Shown here piece by piece: positions 11,894 through 19,108 of a stretch of DNA of 64,000 nucleotides (its first letter is position 1; every line of letters begins with the position of its first letter). The position numbers and the translations under genes were made by a program. The DNA is taken from assembly GCF_000373625.1 (NCBI RefSeq), contig NZ_KB891998.1, forward strand, positions 100,176 to 164,175, written 5' to 3'. The DNA comes from Streptomyces sp. LaPpAH-108 (GTDB taxonomy: Bacteria; Actinomycetota; Actinomycetes; Streptomycetales; Streptomycetaceae). The notes under the pieces are model-generated. The model did not search any database and was not told the origin of the DNA. It saw only the letters and a list, made by a program, of their open reading frames with translations.

Positions 11894-13176
11894 GTGAGCT
11901 TCCCGTCCATGAGCGTGGCCTTGCCCCGCAGCCAGGTGTGGGTGACACGGCCCGGCAGCTCGCGGCCCTCGTAGGGGGTGTTGCGGCTGCGCGAGGCGAA
12001 GCCCGCGGGGTCCACCTGTCCACGGTAGGCGGTGTCCACGAGGGTGAGGCTGGCGGGCTCGCCCGGGGCGACCGGGCGGCCGTGACCGGTGGCGCGGCCG
12101 ATGCGGGCGGGCGCGGCGGACATGCGGTCCGCGACCCCGGCCCAGTCGAGCAGGCCGGTCTCGACCATGGTCTCCTGCACCACGGACAGGGCGGTCTCCA
12201 GGCCGACCATGCCCATGGCGGCGGCGCCCCACTCGCAGTCCTTGTCCTCGTGCGGGTGCGGGGCGTGGTCGGTGGCGACGATGTCGATCGTGCCGTCGGC
12301 CAGTGCCTCGCGCAGGGCGCGCACGTCGCGCTCGGTGCGCAGCGGCGGGTTGACCTTGTAGGCGGGGTTGTAGGTGCGCACCACCTCCTCCGTGAGGAGG
12401 AGGTGGTGGGGGCAGACCTCGGCGGTGACCTGGATGCCGCGGGACTTGGCCCAGCGGATGATCTCGACCGACCCGGCCGTGGAGACGTGGCAGATGTGCA
12501 GGCGGGAGCCGACGTGCTCGGCGAGCAGCACGTCCCGCGCGATGATCGACTCCTCGGCGACGGCGGGCCAGCCGCCGAGGCCGAGTTCGGCGGAGACGAC
12601 GCCCTCGTTCATCTGGGCGCCCTCGGTGAGCCGGGGCTCCTGGGCGTGCTGGGCGACGACGCCGCCGAACGCCTTCACGTACTCCAGGGCGCGACGCATG
12701 ATCACCGCGTCGTCCACGCACTTGCCGTCGTCGGAGAAGACGGTGACCCCGGCGGCGGAGTCGTGCATGGCACCCAGCTCGGCGAGCTTCCTGCCCTCCA
12801 GACCGACGGTGACGGCGCCGATGGGCTGCACGTCGCAGTAGCCGTACTCGCGGCCGAGCCGCCAGACCTGCTCCACCACACCGGCGGTGTCGGCGACGGG
12901 GAAGGTGTTGGCCATGGCGAAGACGGCGGTGAAGCCGCCGGAGGCGGCGGCGCGGGTGCCGGTCAGCACGGTCTCGGAGTCCTCGCGGCCCGGCTCGCGC
13001 AGATGGGTGTGCAGGTCGACCAGGCCCGGCAGCAGCACCTTGCCGTCGGCCTCGACGACCTCGGCGCCCTCGGCGGAAAGACCGGTGCCGACCGCTGCGA
13101 TGGTCTCGCCGTCGATCAGGACGTCCTGCGGCTCGCCCCCGAGCACCTTCGCACCACGGATCAGGATCTTGCTCAT
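11890..13176 (-). CDS. pyrC: Dihydroorotase
   Basis: Cyclises N-carbamoyl-aspartate to dihydroorotate. The 428-residue protein is the longer class I (AllB/PyrC-like) amidohydrolase: VDLHTHLREPG (about 53-63) supplies the first two metal-binding histidines, ICHVST and CPHHLLLTEE further metal or active-site residues, and ATDHAPHPHEDK the catalytic aspartate. ATG at 13174-13176 lies only 5 bases after the pyrB stop. Its own stop overlaps the next gene by 4 bases. Confidence 0.97.
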   Translation of the reverse strand: MSKILIRGAKVLGGEPQDVLIDGETIAAVGTGLSAEGAEVVEADGKVLLPGLVDLHTHLREPGREDSETVLTGTRAAASGGFTAVFAMANTFPVADTAGVVEQVWRLGREYGYCDVQPIGAVTVGLEGRKLAELGAMHDSAAGVTVFSDDGKCVDDAVIMRRALEYVKAFGGVVAQHAQEPRLTEGAQMNEGVVSAELGLGGWPAVAEESIIARDVLLAEHVGSRLHICHVSTAGSVEIIRWAKSRGIQVTAEVCPHHLLLTEEVVRTYNPAYKVNPPLRTERDVRALREALADGTIDIVATDHAPHPHEDKDCEWGAAAMGMVGLETALSVVQETMVETGLLDWAGVADRMSAAPARIGRATGHGRPVAPGEPASLTLVDTAYRGQVDPAGFASRSRNTPYEGRELPGRVTHTWLRGKATLMDGKLT

Positions 13177-13181
13177 GGTTC

Positions 13182-14189
13182 TTACTTCTCCTCGGTACGA
13201 AGGGGGGAGGTGGCGGAGTGGGAGGTGCCGGGCTGGGTGGTGGCGGGCTCGTTGCCGCCGAGCAGCAGGTACAGCACGGCCATGCGGATGGAGACACCGT
13301 TGGCGACCTGCTCGACGACCGTGCAGCGCGCGGAGTCGGCGACCTCGGCGGTGATCTCCATGCCCCGGACCATCGGCCCGGGGTGCATCACGATGGCGTG
13401 CTCGGGCATCCGCGCCATGCGGTCGCCGTCGAGCCCGTAACGGCGGGAGTACTCGCGCTCGGTGGGGAAGAAGGCGGCGTTCATGCGCTCGCGCTGGACG
13501 CGCAGCATCATCACCGCGTCGGACTTGGGCAGCGTGGAGTCGAGGTCGTACGACACCTCGCAGGGCCAGGTCTCCACGCCGACCGGCAGCAGGGTGGGCG
13601 GGGCGACGAGGGTGACGTCGGCGCCCAGGGTGTGCAGCAGGTCCACGTTGGAGCGGGCGACGCGGCTGTGCAGGACGTCGCCGACAAGGGTGATCCGCTT
13701 GCCGCCGAGGTCCTGGCCGAGCCCGGCGTCGGGGCCGATCAGGCGGCGGCGCATGGTGAAGGCGTCCAGGAGGGCCTGGGTGGGGTGCTGGTGGGTGCCG
13801 TCACCGGCGTTGATGACCGGCGCGTCGATCCAGCCGGAGTTGGCCAGGCGGTAGGGGGCGCCGGAGGCGCTGTGCCGGATGACGACGGCGTCCACGCCCA
13901 TCGCCTCCAGCGTCTGGGCGGTGTCCTTCAGGGACTCGCCCTTGGACACGCTCGACCCCTTGGCCGCGAAGTTGATGACGTCGGCGGAGAGGCGCTTCTC
14001 GGCGGCCTCGAAGGAGATCCGGGTCCGGGTCGAGTCCTCGAAGAAGAGGTTGCAGATCGTACGGCCGCGCAGGGTCGGCAGTTTCTTGATCGGCCGGTCC
14101 GCGACCCGGGCCATCTCCTCGGCGGTGTCGAGGATCAGGACGGCGTCGTCGCGGGTGAGGTCGGCGGCCGAGATGAGATGACGCTGCAT
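13182..14189 (-). CDS. pyrB: Aspartate carbamoyltransferase catalytic subunit
   Basis: Joins carbamoyl phosphate to aspartate, the committed pyrimidine step. The 335-residue protein has the carbamoyl-phosphate motif STRTR (53-57) and, in the second half, the aspartate-domain HPTQALLDAFT. No pyrI-type regulatory subunit lies nearby, so feedback probably acts through PyrR on the mRNA and UMP/UTP on CarB. The C-terminal tail (ATTQPGTSHSATSPLRTEEK) is an unstructured extension. It follows pyrR by 93 bases. Confidence 0.97.
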   Translation of the reverse strand: MQRHLISAADLTRDDAVLILDTAEEMARVADRPIKKLPTLRGRTICNLFFEDSTRTRISFEAAEKRLSADVINFAAKGSSVSKGESLKDTAQTLEAMGVDAVVIRHSASGAPYRLANSGWIDAPVINAGDGTHQHPTQALLDAFTMRRRLIGPDAGLGQDLGGKRITLVGDVLHSRVARSNVDLLHTLGADVTLVAPPTLLPVGVETWPCEVSYDLDSTLPKSDAVMMLRVQRERMNAAFFPTEREYSRRYGLDGDRMARMPEHAIVMHPGPMVRGMEITAEVADSARCTVVEQVANGVSIRMAVLYLLLGGNEPATTQPGTSHSATSPLRTEEK

Positions 14190-14282
14190 CTGTCAGGCTC
14201 CGTAAGGCAGTTCAAACGGGAGGATTCGGGCGGAGCCGGGCGCGTCGAGGGCATGCCGGAGCAGCCCGTGCGCCGCGGTTCG

Positions 14283-14852
14283 CTACTGGCCGGGCTTGGC
14301 ACCGAGCAGCACGGTGTCGCGACCGTCCTCCTCGGCGAGCTGGACCTTGACCGTCTCCCGCAACGACGTGGGGAGGTTCTTGCCGACATAGTCGGCGCGG
14401 ATGGGCAGTTCGCGGTGGCCGCGGTCGACCAGGACCGCGAGCTGGACCGCGCGGGGGCGCCCGATGTCGTTCAGGGCGTCGAGGGCGGCACGGATGGTGC
14501 GGCCGGAGAAGAGCACGTCGTCCACGAGCACGACCAGGCGGCCGTCGACACCGTCACCGGGGATCTCGGTGCGGGCGAGCGCGCGCGGCGGATGCATCCG
14601 CAGGTCGTCGCGGTACATGGTGATGTCGAGCGAGCCGACCGGGACCTTGCGTCCGGTGATCTGCTCCAGCTTGACGCCGAGCCGCTGGGCGAGGAAGACG
14701 CCCCGGGTCGGGATGCCGAGGAGCACCACGTCGTCGGCGCCCTTGGCGCGTTCGACGATCTCGTGGGCGATACGGGTCAGGACGCGTGCGATGTCGGGGC
14801 CCTCGAGGACGGGCCGGGCATCGGACGCGGGGGATTGCGCGTGCGTGTCCAT
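14283..14852 (-). CDS. pyrR: PyrR, pyrimidine operon mRNA-binding regulator
   Basis: Bifunctional uracil phosphoribosyltransferase fold and UMP/UTP-dependent RNA-binding repressor. The 189-residue protein has the PRPP motif VLVDDVLFSGRT at about 108-119, and GIPTRGVFLA near residue 46. A roughly 15-residue Pro/Ser-rich N-terminal extension precedes the core. It is the first gene of the operon. A sequence resembling the PyrR-binding loop overlaps its ribosome binding site, suggesting that PyrR represses its own translation and that of the coupled genes, as reported for mycobacteria. Confidence 0.96.
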   Translation of the reverse strand: MDTHAQSPASDARPVLEGPDIARVLTRIAHEIVERAKGADDVVLLGIPTRGVFLAQRLGVKLEQITGRKVPVGSLDITMYRDDLRMHPPRALARTEIPGDGVDGRLVVLVDDVLFSGRTIRAALDALNDIGRPRAVQLAVLVDRGHRELPIRADYVGKNLPTSLRETVKVQLAEEDGRDTVLLGAKPGQ

Positions 14853-14860
14853 ACGAAACG

Positions 14861-14885
14861 GACCCCCTTCTCCGCCTCACAGGAC
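14861..14885 (-). promoter_or_regulatory. PyrR-binding-type RNA loop over the pyrR ribosome binding site
   Basis: Read on the minus strand, 14885 to 14866 gives GTCCTGTGAGGCGGAGAAGG, followed by GGG. This matches the Firmicute/mycobacterial PyrR-binding loop in its main features: GUCC, then GNGAGG, then a GAAGG-type 3' arm that can pair with the 5' UCC. The 3' arm is also the likely Shine-Dalgarno of pyrR (AAGGGGG, about 10 bases before ATG). PyrR bound with UMP would hide the ribosome binding site. Match judged by eye against the remembered consensus. Confidence 0.6.
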
Positions 14886-15006
14886 GGACTTTAAAGGACG
14901 TCGGATTTGCGCCATCCACCCTAGCAGGTCCTCCGGAGCGCCCGTTTCACCCGTTCGGACCAGCGGGCGGCCACTACCACGGAAGAGTCGGTGTGGACCA
15001 TTCGGC

Positions 15007-15036
15007 TTGACGCAGAAGAATCACGCTGCGTAACCT
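15007..15036 (+). promoter_or_regulatory. bldD promoter (housekeeping sigma type)
   Basis: TTGACG (15007-15012) and TAACCT (15031-15036), separated by 18 bases, fit the HrdB-type -35/-10 pattern. The predicted start point would be near 15043, giving a leader of about 60 bases before bldD. Confidence 0.7.
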
Positions 15037-15049
15037 CACAGTGAGTTAC
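15030..15049 (+). promoter_or_regulatory. BldD box overlapping the bldD -10 element
   Basis: GTAACCTCACAGTGAGTTAC is an imperfect inverted repeat. Its 15-base core CTCACAGTGAGTTAC matches the published BldD consensus (nTnACnCWGnGTnAn, from memory) at all fixed positions except one (G for C). It overlaps the -10 and the likely start point, which fits the known autorepression of bldD. Confidence 0.65.
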
Positions 15050-15103
15050 CAGCCGCGCGGCGGGCACCCCGCCGGCCGCGTCGACACAGTGCCGGGGAGC
15101 TAT

Positions 15104-15604
15104 ATGTCCAGCGAATACGCCAAACAGCTCGGGGCCAAGCTCCGGGCCATCCGCACCCAGCAGGGCCTTTCCCTCCACGGTGTCGAGGAGAAGTCCCAGG
15201 GGCGCTGGAAGGCCGTGGTGGTCGGCTCGTACGAGCGCGGCGACCGTGCCGTGACCGTGCAGCGCCTTGCCGAGCTGGCCGATTTCTATGGCGTTCCGGT
15301 GCAGGAGCTGCTGCCGGGCACCACTCCGGGCGGGGCCGCCGAGCCGCCGCCGAAGCTCGTCCTGGACCTGGAGCGGCTGGCCACGGTGCCGGCCGAGAAG
15401 GCGGGCCCCCTCCAGCGCTACGCGGCGACGATCCAGTCCCAGCGCGGCGACTACAACGGCAAGGTGCTCTCGATCCGCCAGGACGACCTGCGCACCCTCG
15501 CCGTCATCTACGACCAGTCCCCCTCGGTCCTCACCGAGCAGCTCATCAGCTGGGGCGTCCTGGACGCGGACGCGCGCCGCGCGGTCGCCCACGAGGACAG
15601 CTGA
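15104..15604 (+). CDS. bldD: Developmental master repressor BldD
   Basis: A DNA-binding regulator that, dimerised by tetrameric cyclic-di-GMP, represses sporulation genes during vegetative growth. The 166-residue protein has an XRE-type helix-turn-helix (residues about 8-63, LGAKLRAIRTQQGLSLHGVE) and a C-terminal domain with the bipartite c-di-GMP signature RGD (114-116), eight residues, then RQDD (125-128); both halves are intact. ATG at 15104 is chosen because the family starts MSSEYAKQLG; the frame is open 21 codons further upstream, but that segment holds the promoter. It is the only plus-strand gene in the first 34 kb and is divergent from pyrR. Confidence 0.97.
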   Translation: MSSEYAKQLGAKLRAIRTQQGLSLHGVEEKSQGRWKAVVVGSYERGDRAVTVQRLAELADFYGVPVQELLPGTTPGGAAEPPPKLVLDLERLATVPAEKAGPLQRYAATIQSQRGDYNGKVLSIRQDDLRTLAVIYDQSPSVLTEQLISWGVLDADARRAVAHEDS

Positions 15605-15632
15605 CCGCTTTACACGCATTGAGCAGAAACGT

Positions 15633-15682
15633 GCCGCCCGGGGTGGCGGGGAGAGTTTTCCCTGCCACCCCGGGCGGCTTTT
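15633..15682 (+). terminator. Strong intrinsic terminator after bldD
   Basis: The 15-base arms GCCGCCCGGGGTGGC and GCCACCCCGGGCGGC, with an inner GGGGA/TCCCT extension, are followed by TTTT. It lies 29 bases past the bldD stop and is the most classical terminator in the window. Confidence 0.85.
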
Positions 15683-15700
15683 CGGCATACGCGAGCGGAA

Positions 15701-15780
15701 ACCCCAAAGGGGCGCGGGGAACTGCGCGACCAGCCACAACGGACCGGCACACAACAGCCCACCCACGCCCCAACGGCGCT
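15701..15780. repeat. Streptomyces dispersed intergenic repeat
   Basis: The segment containing AAAGGGGCGCGGGGAACTGC, then GCGACCAGCCACAAC, is a sequence I recognise as recurring between genes throughout Streptomyces chromosomes. Here it lies between the bldD terminator and the 3' end of nusB, two convergent genes. It is not coding. Whether it is a transcribed structure, a degenerate miniature element or a protein-binding site is unknown to me. Confidence 0.6.
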
Positions 15781-15793
15781 CTGTCGTAAAAAA

Positions 15794-16222
15794 CTAATCG
15801 CGCCGCAGGCTCGACTTGAGCTCCTTGAAGCGGCCCAGCAGACCGTTCACGAACGCCGGCGAGTCATCCGTCGAGAACTCCTTGGCAAGCTGCACCATCT
15901 CGTCCAGAACGACCGCGTCGGGCGTCTCGTCCACCCAGATCAGCTCGTACGCGCCGAGCCGCAGCAGGTTGCGGTCGACGACCGGCATCCGGTCCAGCGT
16001 CCAGCCCACCGCGTACTGGGCGATCAGCTCGTCGATGCGCGACGCGTGGTCCGCGTAGCCCTCGACCAGCTGCATCGTGTACTCGCTGACCGGCGGCTGC
16101 CGGGTGTCGGACCGGGAGAGCCGGACCCAGTCCGCGAGGACCGTGAGAACGTCGGCGCCGCGCTGGTCGCCCTCGAAGAGGATCTGGAACGCGCGCTTGC
16201 GGGCCGTGTTGCGGGCAGCCAC
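15794..16222 (-). CDS. nusB: Transcription antitermination protein NusB
   Basis: Works with NusE/S10 in antitermination at rRNA boxA sites. The 142-residue all-helical protein begins AARNTARKRAFQILFEGDQRG and ends with FVNGLLGRFKELKSSLRRD, both typical. GTG at 16220-16222 starts 2 bases after the efp stop. The arginine-rich N-terminal helix is the boxA RNA-binding face in the family. Confidence 0.96.
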   Translation of the reverse strand: MAARNTARKRAFQILFEGDQRGADVLTVLADWVRLSRSDTRQPPVSEYTMQLVEGYADHASRIDELIAQYAVGWTLDRMPVVDRNLLRLGAYELIWVDETPDAVVLDEMVQLAKEFSTDDSPAFVNGLLGRFKELKSSLRRD

Positions 16223-16224
16223 GG

Positions 16225-16791
16225 TTAGCTGTTCACCCGGCCGAGGTAGTCGCTGGTGCGGGTGTCGACCTTGATCTTCTCGCCGGTCGTGATGAACAGC
16301 GGGACCTGGATCTGGTGGCCGGTCTCCAGCGTGGCGGGCTTGGTGCCGCCGGTGGAGCGGTCGCCCTGGACGCCCGGCTCGGTCTCCTGGACGACCAGCT
16401 CGACGGCGGCCGGCAGCTCGACGAAGAGCACCTCGCCCTCGTGCTGGGCGACGGTGGCGGTGAAGCCCTCGATCAGGAAGTTGGCGGCGTCGCCGACAGC
16501 CTTGCGGTCGACCATCAGCTGGTCGTAGGTCTCCATGTCCATGAAGACGAAGTACTCGCCGTCCATGTACGAGAACTGCATGTCGCGCTTGTCGACAGTG
16601 GCGGTCTCGACCTTGACGCCGGCGTTGAAGGTCTTGTCGACCACCTTGCCGGAGAGCACGTTCTTCAGCTTGGTGCGCACGAAGGCCGGGCCCTTGCCGG
16701 GCTTGACGTGCTGGAACTCGACGACGGACCACAGCTGGCCGCCATCGAGCTTGAGCACCATGCCGTTCTTGAGGTCGTTCGTGGAAGCCAC
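16225..16791 (-). CDS. efp: Translation elongation factor P
   Basis: Relieves ribosome stalling on polyproline. The 188-residue protein has the three expected beta-barrel domains. The tip loop of domain I reads HVKPGKGPAFVR with the loop lysine at about residue 33, where other bacteria place a modified Lys or Arg. No epmA/epmB, earP or deoxyhypusine-type modification gene is seen in the window. The actinobacterial form with a proline-containing loop may act unmodified. GTG at 16789-16791. Proline-rich proteins encoded nearby (the P-loop ATPase at 18076, for example) are plausible clients. Confidence 0.96.
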   Translation of the reverse strand: MASTNDLKNGMVLKLDGGQLWSVVEFQHVKPGKGPAFVRTKLKNVLSGKVVDKTFNAGVKVETATVDKRDMQFSYMDGEYFVFMDMETYDQLMVDRKAVGDAANFLIEGFTATVAQHEGEVLFVELPAAVELVVQETEPGVQGDRSTGGTKPATLETGHQIQVPLFITTGEKIKVDTRTSDYLGRVNS

Positions 16792-16840
16792 GGTTGCGGA
16801 ATCTCCTGGACTGACGTGGACGACCACGGGGCACGCACCG

Positions 16841-17947
16841 TTAAAGCGCGAGCAGCTCCTTGGTCGTGATGGTGAGTAGCTCGGGTCCGCCGTCCGCCTC
16901 TGGGCGCACGACGAGCGTGTCATCGATCCGGACGCCGCCCCGGCCCGGGAGGTGAACCCCGGGTTCGACGGTGACCGGCACGCAAGCGTCCAGTTTACCC
17001 ATGGCTGAGGGGGCGAGCTGCGGGTCCTCGTCGATTTCGAGTCCGACCCCGTGCCCGGTGACCGGTGGGAGGGCGTCCGCGTACCCCGCGGAGTCCAGCA
17101 CCTGACGGGCCGCGTGGTCCACATCGCGGTAGGCGGCACCGGGCGCCAGGGCCTCGCGCCCGGCCCGTTGGGCGGCGAACACGAGGTCGTACAGCTCGAC
17201 CTGCCAGTCGGCGGGCGAGGTGCCGATGACGAAGGTACGGCCGATCTCGCAGCGGTAGCCGCGATAGGTCGCGCCGAGGCAGACGGAGAGGAAGTCGCCC
17301 TCCTCCACCCGCCGGTCGGTGGGCCGGTGGCCGGGGCGGCCGGCGTTCGGACCGGTCGCCACGGAGGTCGGGAAGGCGGGGCCCTCGGCGCCGTGGTCGA
17401 CCAGGCGCCGCTCCAGCTCCAGGGCGAGGTGCCGTTCGGTGCGGCCGACCAGGATGGACTCGAGCAGTTCGCCCAGGGCCTGGTCGGCGATCTCCGCGCC
17501 GATGCGCAGACAGGAGATCTCCTCCTCGTCCTTGACGACCCTGAGCTGTTCGACGGCGGTTCCCAGGTCCGCGAGGCGCAGTCCGGGCGCGACCGAGCCG
17601 AGGGCGCGGTACCGGGCGACGGTGAGGTGGTGCTCCTCCACGGCCAGCGCGTCGGTGCCCTCGCCGCCCGCGAGCCCGGCGGCGGCCACGGCGGGGTCGC
17701 CGCCGGCCGAGGGCAGCACATGCAGGGCCAGGGACTCGTCGGGACGCCCCTCCCCCGGCCGCTCCTCCGGCGGGACGGGACAGACCAGCTGGTCCTCGCG
17801 CCTGCCGAGCAGCAGGACCGCACCCTGGGGCGCCGCTCCCGCCAGGTAGCGCACATTGGCGGGGCGGGAGATGAGCGCTGCCGCGGTACCGGCCGCGTTG
17901 CAGCGATCCCTCAGCCGGGATCGGCGGGTCGCGTACACCTCTGACAT
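16841..17947 (-). CDS. M24-family (Xaa-Pro aminopeptidase-like) protein with altered metal ligands
   Basis: The 368-residue protein has a creatinase-like N-terminal domain (1-130) and a pita-bread C-terminal domain. The family's five metal ligands are Asp, Asp, His, Glu, Glu. Here the matching positions read C223 (SVCLGATYRGY), E234 (CEIGRTF), H299 (TGHGVGLE), E328 (VTVEPG) and D342 (VRIDDT), so three of five are changed, one of them to Cys. It may use a different metal, have little activity, or be a binding protein. ATG at 17945-17947 has been chosen as first plausible start. It sits 49 bases upstream of efp on the same strand, a pairing of peptidase and EF-P seen in several bacteria. Confidence 0.85.
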   Translation of the reverse strand: MSEVYATRRSRLRDRCNAAGTAAALISRPANVRYLAGAAPQGAVLLLGRREDQLVCPVPPEERPGEGRPDESLALHVLPSAGGDPAVAAAGLAGGEGTDALAVEEHHLTVARYRALGSVAPGLRLADLGTAVEQLRVVKDEEEISCLRIGAEIADQALGELLESILVGRTERHLALELERRLVDHGAEGPAFPTSVATGPNAGRPGHRPTDRRVEEGDFLSVCLGATYRGYRCEIGRTFVIGTSPADWQVELYDLVFAAQRAGREALAPGAAYRDVDHAARQVLDSAGYADALPPVTGHGVGLEIDEDPQLAPSAMGKLDACVPVTVEPGVHLPGRGGVRIDDTLVVRPEADGGPELLTITTKELLAL

Positions 17948-18075
17948 GAGACGAGCGTAGGAGTTCTCCCCGCCTCTCGCCGTTCGACGGCGTCCGAGTG
18001 GGGTGCGCCTCCGGCGGTGCGGCGGGAACACCCGGTCTCCCGGCCGGGGTGCCCAGGGCTGCCGGACCGTCCCGG

Positions 18076-18942
18076 TCACCAGCTCGGTGGGCTCGCGATG
18101 GCTCGGGTCAGGACCTCGTCCAGGACGCGGGCGGTGCCGGGGACGTCGAGTTGGGAGTTGTCGATGATCGGGAGGCCGGAGCCGTACCAGCCGGCCATGC
18201 GGCCGTGGATGCGGGCCACTTCCTCGTCGGTGAGGCGGCGGTTGCCGCTGCGCTCGGCGTTGCGCTCCAGGACGATGTCCAGGCCGGGGAGGAGGACGAC
18301 GGGGAGCAGGCCGGGGCCGACGTGGCGCTTCCAGCCGCCGAGGCCCACCACGGGCCGGTCGGGGAAGACCGCGTCGTCGAGGATGCAGGAGATCCCGTTG
18401 GCGAGGAAGTTGCGCGCGGCGAAGCCGCAGGTGCGGCGGGCCAAGCGGTACTGCGCCTCGGAGTTGTCGTTCCAGCCGGTCTGCGGGTCCGCGAAGCCCG
18501 AGCGCACCCACTCGCGCACGTCGTCCAGGCTGATGTGGGCGGTGGGCACCCGGCGGTGGTCCGCCCAGTACTTGGCCACGCTGGTCTTGCCCGCGCCCGC
18601 CGGGCCGATGAGCAGCACGGCGAGGGTGGTGGCCGAGGGGTCGGGCGCGGCGGCGGGCGGCGCGCCGACGGGGGCGCCGGGCGGCAGCGGCACATGGCCG
18701 GTGACCTCGGAGCCGTGCGGTCCGTACGGTCCGGCGACGGGTGGCGCGGCCGGGGGTGGCGGTGGTACGGGCGGCATGGCGCCCGGGGGCATGGGGGCGC
18801 CCGCCGTGGGATAGCCGGGCGGGGGGCCCTGGGGTGCCGCCGGGGGCGGGCCCGGATGGTGCGCGGCCGGTGCCCAGCCGGTCTGCGGTCCCTGCCCCGC
18901 TGGGTGGGGCGGCGGCAGCGGAGATCCCACTGCGTGCTGCAT
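18076..18942 (-). CDS. Proline-rich P-loop ATPase/kinase-like protein
   Basis: 288 residues. The first 105 are dominated by Pro, Gly and Ala, including a P7 run near 59-65. From about 107 an AAA/zeta-kinase-like domain follows, with Walker A GPAGAGKTS (113-121), HISLDDVREWVR and VVLLPGLDIVLERNAER. Substrate unknown; the fold suggests a small-molecule or nucleic-acid-end kinase. ATG at 18942 is preferred over ATG at 18957 because GGAG lies nine bases before it. The long proline stretch makes it a likely EF-P-dependent product. It is a stand-alone gene behind the aroB terminator. Confidence 0.8.
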   Translation of the reverse strand: MQHAVGSPLPPPHPAGQGPQTGWAPAAHHPGPPPAAPQGPPPGYPTAGAPMPPGAMPPVPPPPPAAPPVAGPYGPHGSEVTGHVPLPPGAPVGAPPAAAPDPSATTLAVLLIGPAGAGKTSVAKYWADHRRVPTAHISLDDVREWVRSGFADPQTGWNDNSEAQYRLARRTCGFAARNFLANGISCILDDAVFPDRPVVGLGGWKRHVGPGLLPVVLLPGLDIVLERNAERSGNRRLTDEEVARIHGRMAGWYGSGLPIIDNSQLDVPGTARVLDEVLTRAIASPPSW

Positions 18943-19016
18943 CCGTTGCCACTCCATCTCGTACACGCGTTCAGCGCCGGAAGGCGGGTACGAAGCCCGC
19001 ACTGTAGCGAACCGTA

Positions 19017-19055
19017 CCGCCCCCGGCCGTCGTTTGGTGAAACGGCCGGGGGCGG
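19017..19055 (-). terminator. Terminator after aroB
   Basis: The 14-base perfect arms CCGCCCCCGGCCGT and ACGGCCGGGGGCGG enclose an 11-base loop. It lies 54 bases past the aroB stop and separates it from the downstream ATPase gene. Confidence 0.75.
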
Positions 19056-19108
19056 CAGCAAGTCCCGGACCCGTCAAGGGAATCGGGCAGACGGGGCGGT
19101 GTCGGGAT

